Made by a program: the position numbers and the translations under genes
The notes under the pieces: model-generated
What the model saw: only the letters and a program-made list of their open reading frames with translations
The model's database searches: none
Told to the model about the DNA's origin: nothing
In this document: one piece after another, positions 54,984-64,000 of the stretch
How positions within the stretch are numbered: the first letter of the stretch is position 1
Layout of the letters: every line of letters begins with the position of its first letter
NCBI GenBank assembly: GCA_037178625.1
Contig: CM074128.1
Location: 4,340,001 to 4,404,000 of the forward strand
Source: Skeletonema tropicum
Taxonomy: Eukaryota > Bacillariophyta > Thalassiosirophyceae > Thalassiosirales > Thalassiosiraceae
Direction: 5' to 3'
Length of the DNA: 64,000 nt

Positions 54984-56324
54984 ATGATCTCCTCCACCAG
55001 ATCCTTCCTCTCCATGAAAGGCGTCCCACTATTTCTATTGACGTTACGGTCCTTCTCATTAGCAACGATGCCAGCAGCCTCACAAAAGTACATAGACGAC
55101 GTAACAACATCACCATCCTCATCCACAGTGTCTGACTTTCGCAAACCTCAACCTTCCCAGATCAAGCACAACAAGCACAAGCAACAGCCTCTCCAAGAAA
55201 ATGACCAAGATTCACCCCAAATCCAATTCACCCCATTCACAATTCGACTACACCTCATCCGCCATGGAGAAACACTCGCCAACGAACGGAACATTGTCTT
55301 AGGTCAGGGTGATTCACCACTCACCGACAGAGGATTAGCTCTGGCGGGTATATCAGCACAAAGTATCCATCTCAATGGACGTACTCCATCGGCAATGAAG
55401 TATTGGAGGACGTATACGTCGGATTTGTACCGAGCGCATCGGACTGCCAAGATTGTTTTGGGATTGGAGGATGTTCATGGCAACCCAACAACAACACTGA
55501 AAGAGGAGGAAACGGAGGTGCAACATACAACAACAACTACTACTACATCTTCTGATGATAATGAAGAAGAAGTAGTTGACAATATTGATCTTATCATCGA
55601 CCCACGACTACGAGAATTGGCCAAGGGTCCCCGCGAGGGCTACCTCAAAACACTCTCCTTCGAAGAGGCCATGTCCCGGAGACTCCAAGAGGCAGTCAAG
55701 GACAATAAATACCAATTAGAACAAAAACTACAGGTACCCAAGTTAGAAAGCATTTCGGATGCATGGGAACGGGCTACTGATTGGATTGAGTGTCTTGTAC
55801 GGGATGCTGCGAAGGATTATTATGCGTCAGTAGTGTCAACTAATAGCGACAAACGAAAGAAGAAGGACAGTGGTGACACAGCATGCAACACTGACAACGA
55901 CAAGTATGATGATAATGATGATGATGAACCTGAAAAGATTTACAATGTCTTTGCCCTCTCCCACTCAGCACTAATCCGTACAATGATTCACAAAATGGTG
56001 GATCCTCAACTTCCAAAGGACTATGCCCTGACCAACGAGGGGTCGTTACTGCTACCCAATCTATCACGAACTGTGATTGATGTACGACCATATTATATTA
56101 TGAGGAGGAGGAGTGGATCCTCCCAAAAAAAAATCCAACAGAGTAATAGTAATGATAATGACGAAGAAGAAGAAGAAGACGACGACGATGAAGCGAATAA
56201 CAACAACGACTACTATGGCGATGGAAGTACTCTTCGTTGGAAGTATAGGCTGGTACATTTGGCAGATGTGAGTCATTTGAGTGATGATCCTATGATCAAT
56301 ACAAAGCGGCCACCTTATCTGTGA
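54984..56324 (+). CDS. Histidine phosphatase superfamily protein (phosphoglycerate mutase-like)
   Basis: 446 residues from the first ATG. A hydrophobic N-terminal stretch (GVPLFLLTLRSFSLATM) may be a signal. The catalytic RHGE motif is in LHLIRHGETLANERN, followed by GDSPLTDRG and SDLYRAHRTAKIVLG (Arg and His of the phosphate pocket), LRELAKGPREG, and the second catalytic His in FALSHSALIRTMIH. Acidic and Thr-rich low-complexity inserts lie between conserved blocks (residues ~185-205 and ~300-325), and an Asp/Glu/Asn-rich insert near the C-terminus. The family includes cofactor-dependent mutases, fructose-2,6-bisphosphatases and broad phosphatases; the substrate is not predictable. The ORF is intact, unlike its neighbours. 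Confidence 0.85.
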   Translation: MISSTRSFLSMKGVPLFLLTLRSFSLATMPAASQKYIDDVTTSPSSSTVSDFRKPQPSQIKHNKHKQQPLQENDQDSPQIQFTPFTIRLHLIRHGETLANERNIVLGQGDSPLTDRGLALAGISAQSIHLNGRTPSAMKYWRTYTSDLYRAHRTAKIVLGLEDVHGNPTTTLKEEETEVQHTTTTTTTSSDDNEEEVVDNIDLIIDPRLRELAKGPREGYLKTLSFEEAMSRRLQEAVKDNKYQLEQKLQVPKLESISDAWERATDWIECLVRDAAKDYYASVVSTNSDKRKKKDSGDTACNTDNDKYDDNDDDEPEKIYNVFALSHSALIRTMIHKMVDPQLPKDYALTNEGSLLLPNLSRTVIDVRPYYIMRRRSGSSQKKIQQSNSNDNDEEEEEDDDDEANNNNDYYGDGSTLRWKYRLVHLADVSHLSDDPMINTKRPPYL

Positions 56325-56640
56325 GAGAGAAGAACTAATGAAAATATATGGGGAGATTCATCATTATTCTATCAATATTGCTATATAATATTGAATGAAG
56401 GATCGTCATCATCATCATCATCATTGCTATATATATATATTGACTATAGCGTTTAGAATAAAAAGCCGTAACGAGAGACAAAAGTTGTTTTGCTCTCTTA
56501 TCTCTAGCTCGTCGTATGCGTGTGTATCATCACTATTGAACAAAAAAATATCTAAATTATAAAGTAATAACTTCTAAATAATAATATGACTACTCTGAGA
56601 TTCGTTGTCACTATCCTCCAATATATAGCACTGCTCAGAA
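56325..56640. repeat. AT-rich spacer with simple repeats
   Basis: Contains (ATC)n near 56406-56428 and (TA)n near 56428-56440, then AT-rich sequence up to the satellite edge. No gene seen. Confidence 0.6.
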
Positions 56641-57380
56641 ACAGACGGACTGCTCACTTTAGAAGCTATGGTGTGTTGAAGCTGCGTATATAAATGACCT
56701 ACTGTTGTCTGTGACCCAATTTTGGCTATCGTATGGTAGAGCCAGCAGCGCCACATTCAAGCACCATATATCGTATCGAACAATGTCAGTAGAGCAATGA
56801 GTTACTATTCTTAAAGTGACCAAATAACTTTGTTCCTGTTCCAAATGAGCAGGTTACATTGCAAAGATGGACTACGCAAGTAGAAGCGATGTTACAACGT
56901 CGTAAATGCATTCCGGGCTTACCAGCAGCTACACATTCAACCATGTCGTATCTATCATCGTCAATATGAACATGAGCCGCTTCTAGTGACCCATTATACG
57001 TGGTGACAATACGATACAAGCTAATATCCACTGCGTGAACAAACAGATGCAGAAGAAACGACGATATAGTCTCGTGGCTGATGTGGGAGGTCCAGTGTGG
57101 GCTGACCGGCAGCACCACAATCCCCATATTGTATCAATTGTCGTAAATATGAGCATGACCAGATTCTCAAGTCCCATTATTGTCCGTAGTGATACTATAC
57201 AAGCTCATTTGTACTGCCCAGACGACTAACGTGCGAATAGAAGCGATGCTACAGTGTCGTAGCTGATGTGAGAGGTCCAGTGTGGGCTGGCCAGCAGCAC
57301 CACTCTGAACCAAATCGTATCTATCGCCGTCAGTATGGGCATGAGCCGCTTCTAGTGACCCATTACAGTCGGCGGTGATA

Positions 57381-59582
57381 CTATACAAGCTCATTTGTAC
57401 TGCCCAGACGACTAGCGTCCGTAGAAGCGATGCTACAGTGTCGTACCTGATGTGAGAGGTCCTGTGTGGGCTGGCCAGCACCACCACTCTGAACCAAATC
57501 GTATCTATCGCCGTCAGTATGAAAGTGGGCCTCTTCTAGTGGCCCGTTACAGTCGGCGGTGATACTATACAAGCTCATTTGTACTGCCCAGACGACTAGC
57601 GTCCGTAGAAGCGATGCTACAGTGTCTTAGCTGATGTGAGAGGTCCTGTGTGGGCTGGCCAGCAGCACCTCTCTGAATCAAATCGTATCTATCGCCGTCA
57701 GTATGGGCATGAGCCGCTTCTAGTGACCCATTATACGTGGTGGCGATACTATACAAGCTCATTTGTACTGCCCAGACGACCAACGTCCGTAGAAGCGATG
57801 CTACAGTGTCGTAGCTGATGAGAGAGGTCCAGTGTGGGCTGGCCAGCAGCACCTCTCTGAACCAAATCGTAACTATCGCCGTCAGTATGGGCATGAGCCG
57901 CTTCTAGTGGCCCGTTACAGTCGGCGGTGATACTATACAAGCTCATTTGTACTGTCCAGACGACTAGCGTCCGTAGAAGCGATGCTACAGTGTCGTAGCT
58001 GATGTGAGAGGTCCAGTGTGGGCTGGCCAGCAGCACCACTCTGAACCAAATCGTATCTATCGCCGTCAGTATGGGCATGAGCCGCTTCTAGTGACCCATT
58101 ACAGTCGGCGGTGATACTATACAAGCTCATTTGTACTGCCCAGACGACTAGCGTCCGTAGAAGCGATGCTACAGCGTCGTAGCTGATGTGAGAGGTCCAG
58201 TGTGGGCTGGCCAGCAGCACCTCTCTGAATCAAATCGTATCTATCGCCGTCAGTATGGGCATGAGCCGCTTCTAGTGGCCCGTTACAGTCGGCAGTGATA
58301 CTATACAAGCTCATTTGTACTGCCCAGACGACTAGCGTCCGTAGAAGCGATGCTACAGTGTCTTAGCTGATGTGAGTCCTGTGTGGGCTGGCCAGCAGCA
58401 CCACTCTGAACCAAATCGTAACTATCGCCGTCAGTATGGGCATGAGCCGCTTCTAGTGGCCCATTTCAGTCGTCGGTGATACTATACAAGCTCATTTGTA
58501 CTGCCCAGACGACTAGCGTCCGTAGAAGCGATGCTACAGTGTCTTAGCTGATGTGAGAGGTCCTGTGTGGGCTGGCCAGCACCACCACTCTGAACCAAAT
58601 CGTATCTATCGCCGTCAGTATGAAAGTGGGCCTCTTCTAGTGGCCCGTTACAGTCGGCGGTGATACTATACAAGCTCATTTGTACTGCCCAGACGACTAG
58701 CGTCCGTAGAAGCGATGCTACAGTGTCTTAGCTGATGTGAGAGGTCCTGTGTGGGCTGGCCAGCAGCACCTCTCTGAATCAAATCGTATCTATCGCCGTC
58801 AGTATGGGCATGAGCCGCTTCTAGTGACCCATTATACGTGGTGGCGATACTATACAAGCTCATTTGTACTGCCCAGACGACCAACGTCCGTAGAAGCGAT
58901 GCTACAGTGTCGTAGCTGATGAGAGAGGTCCAGTGTGGGCTGGCCAGCAGCACCTCTCTGAACCAAATCGTAACTATCGCCGTCAGTATGGGCATGAGCC
59001 GCTTCTAGTGGCCCGTTACAGTCGGCGGTGATACTATACAAGCTCATTTGTACTGTCCAGACGACTAGCGTCCGTAGAAGCGATGCTACAGTGTCGTACC
59101 TGATGTGAGAGGTCCAGTGTGGGCTGGCCAGCAGCACCACTCTGAACCAAATCGTATCTATCGCCGTCAGTATGGGCATGAGCCGCTTCTAGTGACCCAT
59201 TACAGTCGGCGGTGATACTATACAAGCTCATTTGTACTGCCCAGACGACTAGCGTCCGTAGAAGCGATGCTACAGCGTCGTAGCTGATGTGAGAGGTCCA
59301 GTGTGGGCTGGCCAGCAGCACCTCTCTGAATCAAATCGTATCTATCGCCGTCAGTATGGGCATGAGCCGCTTCTAGTGGCCCGTTACAGTCGGCAGTGAT
59401 ACTATACAAGCTCATTTGTACTGCCCAGACGACTAGCGTCCGTAGAAGCGATGCTACAGTGTCTTAGCTGATGTGAGTCCTGTGTGGGCTGGCCAGCAGC
59501 ACCACTCTGAACCAAATCGTAACTATCGCCGTCAGTATGGGCATGAGCCGCTTCTAGTGGCCCATTTCAGTCGGCGGTGATA
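57381..59582. repeat. 6-mer higher-order repeat, two copies of 1101 bp
   Basis: The segment starting near 57381 recurs at an offset of exactly 1101 bp (six 184-bp monomers minus 3 bp). The 3-bp deletion in GTGAGTCCTGTG marks one monomer in both copies (58374 and 59475). The ordered variants (AAAGTGGGCCTCTTC, then TTATACGTGGTGGCG) recur in the same order. Confidence 0.9.
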
Positions 59583-60099
59583 CTATACAAGCTCATTTGT
59601 ACTGCCCAGACGACTAGCGTCCGTAGAAGCGATGCTACAGTGTCTTAGCTGATGTGAGAGGTCCAGTGTGGGCTGGCCAGCAGCACCACTCTGAACCAAA
59701 TCGTATCTATCGCCGTCAGTATGGGCATGAGCCGCTTCTAGTGACCCATTATACGTGGTGGCGATACTATACAAGCTCATTTGTACTGCCCAGACGACTA
59801 GCGTCCGTAGAAGCGATGCTACAGTGTCGTAGCTGATGTGAGAGGTCCAGTGTGGGCTGGCCAGCAGCACCTCTCTGAATCAAATCGTATCTATCGCCGT
59901 CAGTATGGGCATGAGCCGCTTCTAGTGGCCCGTTACAGTCGGCGGTGATACTATACAAGCTCATTTGTACTGCCCAGACGACTAGCGTCCGTAGAAGCGA
60001 TGCTACAGTGTCGTAGCTGATGTGAGAGGTCCATGTGTGGGCTGGCCAGCAGCACCACTCTGAACCAAATCGTAACTATCGCCGTCAGTATGGTCATGA

Positions 60100-63000
60100 G
60101 CCGCTTCTAGTGGCCCATTACAGTCGGCGGTGATACTATACAAGCTCATTTGTACTGCCCAGACGACTAGCGTCCGTAGAAGCGATGCTACAGCGTCGTA
60201 AGCTGATGTGAGAGGTCCAGTGTGGGCTGGCCAGCAGCACCACTCTGAATCAAATCGTATCAATCACCGTCAGTATGGGCATGAGCCGCTTCTAGTGACC
60301 CATTACAGTCGGCGGTGATACTATACAAGCTCATTTGTACTGCCCAGACGACTAGCGTCCGTAGAAGCGATGCTACAGTGTCGTAGCTGATGTGAGAGGT
60401 CCAGTGTGGGCTGGCCAGCAGCACCACTCTGAACCAAATCGTATCTATCGCCGTCAGTATGGGCATGAGCCGCTTCTAGTGGCCCGTTACAGTCGGCGGT
60501 GATACTATACAAGCTCATTTGTACTGCCCAGACGACTAGCGTCCGTAGAAGCGATGCTACAGCGTCGTATCTGATGTGAAAGGTCCAGTGTGGGCTGGCC
60601 AGCAGCCACCTCTCTGAATCCAAATCGTATCTATCGCCGTCAGTATGGGCATGAGCCGCTTCTAGTGACCCATTATACGTGGTGGCGATACTATACAAGC
60701 TCATTTGTACTGCCCAGACGACTAGCGTCCGTAGAAGCGATGCTACAGTGTCGTAGCTGATGTGAGAGGTCCAGTGTGGGCTGGCCAGCAGCACCACTCT
60801 GAACCAAATCGTATCTATCGCCGTCAGTATGGGCATGAGCCGCTTCTAGTGACCCATTACAGTCGGCGGTGATACTATACAAGCTCATTTGTACTGCCCA
60901 GACGACTAGCGTCCGTAGAAGCGATGCTACAGTGTCGTAGCTGATGTGAGGGGTCCAGTGTGGGCTGGCCAGCAGCCACCACTCTGAACCAAATCGTATC
61001 TATCGCCGTCAGTATGGTCATGAGCCGCTTCTAGTGGCCCATTACAGTCGGCGGTGATACTATACAAGCTCATTTGTACTGCCCAGACGACTAGCGTCCG
61101 TAGAAGCGATGCTACAGCGTCGTAACTGATGTGAAAGGTCCAGTGTGGGCTGGCCAGCAGCACCACTCTGAATCAAATCGTATCAATCACCGTCAGTATG
61201 GGCATGAGCCGCTTCTAGTGACCCATTACAGTCGGCGGTGATACTATACAAGCTCATTTGTACTGCCCAGACGACTAGCGTCCGTAGAAGCGATGCTACA
61301 GTGTCGTAGCTGATGTGAGAGGTCCAGTGTGGGCTGGCCAGCAGCACCACTCTGAACCAAATCGTATCTATCGCCGTCAGTATGGGCATGAGCCGCTTCT
61401 AGTGGCCCGTTACAGTCGGCGGTGATACTATACAAGCTCATTTGTACTGCCCAGACGACTAGCGTCCGTAGAAGCGATGCTACAGCGTCGTAGCTGATGT
61501 GAGAGGTCCAGTGTGGGCTGGCCAGCACCACCTCTCTGAACCAAATCGTATCTATCGCCGTCAGTATGGGCATGAGCCGCTTCTAGTGACCCATTATACG
61601 TGGTGGCGATACTATACAAGCTCATTTGTACTGCCCAGACGACTAGCGTCCGTAGAAGCGATGCTACAGTGTCGTAGCTGATGTGAGAGGTCCAGTGTGG
61701 GCTGGCCAGCAGCACCACTCTGAACCAAATCGTATCTATCGCCGTCAGTATGGGCATGAGCCGCTTCTAGTGACCCATTACAGTCGGCGGTGATACTATA
61801 CAAGCTCATTTGTACTGCCCAGACGACTAGCGTCCGTAGAAGCGATGCTACAGTGTCGTAGCTGATGTGAGGGGTCCAGTGTGGGCTGGCCAGCAGCACC
61901 ACTCTGAACCAAATCGTATCTATCGCCGTCAGTATGGTCATGAGCCGCTTCTAGTGGCCCATTACAGTCGGCGGTGATACTATACAAGCTCATTTGTACT
62001 GCCCAGACGACTAGCGTCCGTAGAAGCGATGCTACAGCGTCGTAACTGATGTGAAAGGTCCAGTGTGGGCTGGCCAGCAGCACCACTCTGAATCAAATCG
62101 TATCAATCAGCCGTCAGTATGGGCATGAGCCGCTTCTAGTGACCCATTACAGTCGGCGGTGATACTATACAAGCTCATTTGTACTGCCCAGACGACTAGC
62201 GTCCGTAGAAGCGATGCTACAGTGTCGTAGCTGATGTGAGAGGTCCAGTGTGGGCTGGCCAGCAGCACCACTCTGAACCAAATCGTATCTATCGCCGTCA
62301 GTATGGGCATGAGCCGCTTCTAGTGGCCCGTTACAGTCGGCGGTGATACTATACAAGCTCATTTGTACTGCCCAGACGACTAGCGTCCGTAGAAGCGATG
62401 CTACAGCGTCGTATCTGATGTGAGAGGTCCAGTGTGGGCTGGCCAGCACCACCTCTCTGAACCAAATCGTATCTATCGCCGTCAGTATGGGCATGAGCCG
62501 CTTCTAGTGACCCATTATACGTGGTGGCGATACTATACAAGCTCATTTGTACTGCCCAGACGACTAGCGTCCGTAGAAGCGATGCTACAGTGTCGTAGCT
62601 GATGTGAGAGGTCCAGTGTGGGCTGGCCAGCAGCACCACTCTGAATCAAATCGTATCTATCGCCGTCAGTATGGGCATGAGCCGCTTCTAGTGACCCATT
62701 ACAGTCGGCGGTGATACTATACAAGCTCATTTGTACTGCCCAGACGACTAGCGTCCGTAGAAGCGATGCTACAGTGTCGTAGCTGATGTGAGAGGGTCCA
62801 GTGTGGGCTGGCCAGCAGCACCACTCTGAATCCAAATCGTATCTATCGCCGTCAGTATGGTCATGAGCCGCTTCTAGTGGCCCATTACAGTCGGCGGTGA
62901 TACTATACAAGCTCATTTGTACTGCCCAGACGACTAGCGTCCGTAGAAGCGATGCTACAGCGTCGTAACTGATGTGAAAGGTCCAGTGTGGGCTGGCCAG

Positions 63001-63800
63001 CAGCACCACTCTGAATCAAATCGTATCAATCACCGTCAGTATGGGCATGAGCCGCTTCTAGTGACCCATTACAGTCGGCGGTGATACTATACAAGCTCAT
63101 TTGTACTGCCCAGACGACTAGCGTCCGTAGAAGCGATGCTACAGTGTCGTAGCTGATGTGAGAGGTCCAGTGTGGGCTGGCCAGCAGCACCACTCTGAAC
63201 CAAATCGTATCTATCGCCGTCAGTATGGGCATGAGCCGCTTCTAGTGGCCCGTTACAGTCGGCGGTGATACTATACAAGCTCATTTGTACTGCCCAGACG
63301 ACTAGCGTCCGTAGAAGCGATGCTACAGCGTCGTAGCTGATGTGAGAGGTCCAGTGTGGGCTGGCCAGCACCACCTCTCTGAACCAAATCGTATCTATCG
63401 CCGTCAGTATGGGCATGAGCCGCTTCTAGTGACCCATTATACGTGGTGGCGATACTATACAAGCTCATTTGTACTGCCCAGACGACTAGCGTCCGTAGAA
63501 GCGATGCTACAGTGTCGTAGCTGATGTGAGAGGTCCAGTGTGGGCTGGCCAGCAGCACCACTCTGAACCAAATCGTATCTATCGCCGTCAGTATGGTCAT
63601 GAGCCGCTTCTAGTGACCCATTACAGTCGGCGGTGATACTATACAAGCTCATTTGTACTGCCCAGACGACTAGCGTCCGTAGAAGCGATGCTACAGTGTC
63701 GTAGCTGATGTGAGAGGTCCAGTGTGGGCTGGCCAGCAGCACCACTCTGAACCAAATCGTATCTATCGCCGTCAGTATGGTCATGAGCCGCTTCTAGTGA
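60100..63800. repeat. 5-mer higher-order repeat, about four copies of ~921 bp
   Basis: Diagnostic variants (AATCACCGTCAGTATGG, GTCATGAGCCGC, GTTACAGTCGG and TTATACGTGGTGGCG) return in a fixed order every 919-924 bp (for example 60260, 61183, 62107 and 63026). Five monomers of 184 bp plus about one base account for the period. Single-base indels distinguish copies. The last unit near 63800-63900 is abruptly diverged. Confidence 0.88.
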
Positions 63801-64000
63801 CCCAATTATACGTGGTGACGATACTATACAAACACATCAGCAATCTCCCATCGTCGATATGCGCAAGAGCAGCTTGTAGTGACCCATTACAGTCGGCGGT
63901 GATACGCTGCGAGCTCATTTGTACTGCCCAGACGACTAGCGTCCGTAGAAGCGATGCTACAGTGTCGTAGCTGATGTGAGAGGTCCAGTGTGGGCTGGCC

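Larger units (their letters stand above)
56640..64000. repeat. 184-bp satellite array with higher-order repeats
   Basis: About 39 head-to-tail units with a 184-bp period, measured from successive CGTCCGTAGAAGCGATGC motifs (57416, 57600, 57784). Each contains the perfect palindrome GCTGGCCAGC and the imperfect dyad GTAGAAGCGATGCTAC. The left edge (56640-57240) consists of progressively diverged units. From 57240 on, units are 90-99% alike. The period is not a multiple of three, and the ~65-109-codon ORFs in the array are by-products of the repetition. No RNA gene or transposon is recognisable. The array runs to the window end. Centromeric, subtelomeric or heterochromatic satellite are the candidates; the near-nucleosomal unit length fits each. 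Confidence 0.95.

Noticed and set aside
56640..64000. Many 60-170-codon ORFs on both strands of the satellite, some nearly identical
   Set aside because: The 184-bp period is not a multiple of three, frames rotate from unit to unit, and the ORFs start and stop at repeat-specific positions. They are by-products of the tandem repeat.
56640..64000. CRISPR-like array of regular repeats
   Set aside because: There are no unique spacers; whole 184-bp units repeat head to tail, and the DNA is eukaryotic with introns.
56640..64000. tRNA or small RNA gene in the satellite monomer
   Set aside because: No A-box/B-box pair or cloverleaf could be laid out; the palindrome GCTGGCCAGC alone is not enough.

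Overview
The window is nuclear DNA of a photosynthetic stramenopile, most likely a diatom. The inference rests on several features. Introns are short GT-AG (about 77-103 bp). A MATE transporter carries a diatom-style presequence in which a signal peptide ends next to Phe-Ala-Trp. There is a large type II membrane protein with Pro-Ser-rich and Cys-rich modules. A long unconventional myosin and short, closely packed genes on both strands fit the same picture. No species is claimed.

Layout. 1-2.1 kb: the 3' part of a RING-finger gene, convergent with a tail-anchored TPR gene. 2.4-7.0 kb: a complete LTR element with identical 405-bp LTRs, a 5-bp target duplication and no recognisable coding capacity, followed by a 0.36-kb fold-back element. 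7.5-19 kb: a C5 DNA methyltransferase, a frame-disrupted nuclear protein gene, a four-exon K+-dependent Na+/Ca2+ exchanger, a plastid-type MATE transporter and the 1171-residue Cys-rich membrane protein. 19.2-21.5 kb: a nest of four inverted-repeat (MITE-like) elements. 21.7-24.2 kb: homocysteine S-methyltransferase and a mitochondrial carrier. 24.27-30.86 kb: a second, larger non-coding LTR element in the opposite orientation. 31.4 kb: a ubiquitin-like domain fused to ribosomal protein eL41. 32.2-33.5 kb: another MITE and a small membrane protein gene. 33.5-40.6 kb: a myosin with IQ motifs, ankyrin repeats and a C-terminal pseudokinase. 41.1-43.7 kb: a frame-broken mitochondrial PPR-like gene. 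43.7-46.4 kb: a BAH-ELM2-SANT-PAH chromatin protein. 47-56.3 kb: adenylate kinase 6, a Cid1-type nucleotidyltransferase, a low-complexity secretory protein and a histidine phosphatase. 56.6-64 kb: a 184-bp satellite array with higher-order repeat structure running off the window.

The most unusual items are: (1) the Ubl-eL41 fusion; (2) two non-homologous LTR elements sharing one architecture (non-coding purine-rich sense strand, many internal copies of their own polypurine-tract motif, serial local microduplications, and the same 8-mer just inside the 5' LTR); (3) the satellite with 6-mer and 5-mer higher-order repeats; (4) the myosin with a duplicated converter-like module and a pseudokinase tail; (5) the Sin3-like PAH helix pair appended to an MTA-like protein.

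A caution applies. Several genes, especially between 41 and 54 kb, have domains that continue across single-base frame changes. Some lie at or near homopolymers, so uncorrected indels in the assembly are as likely as true pseudogenes.
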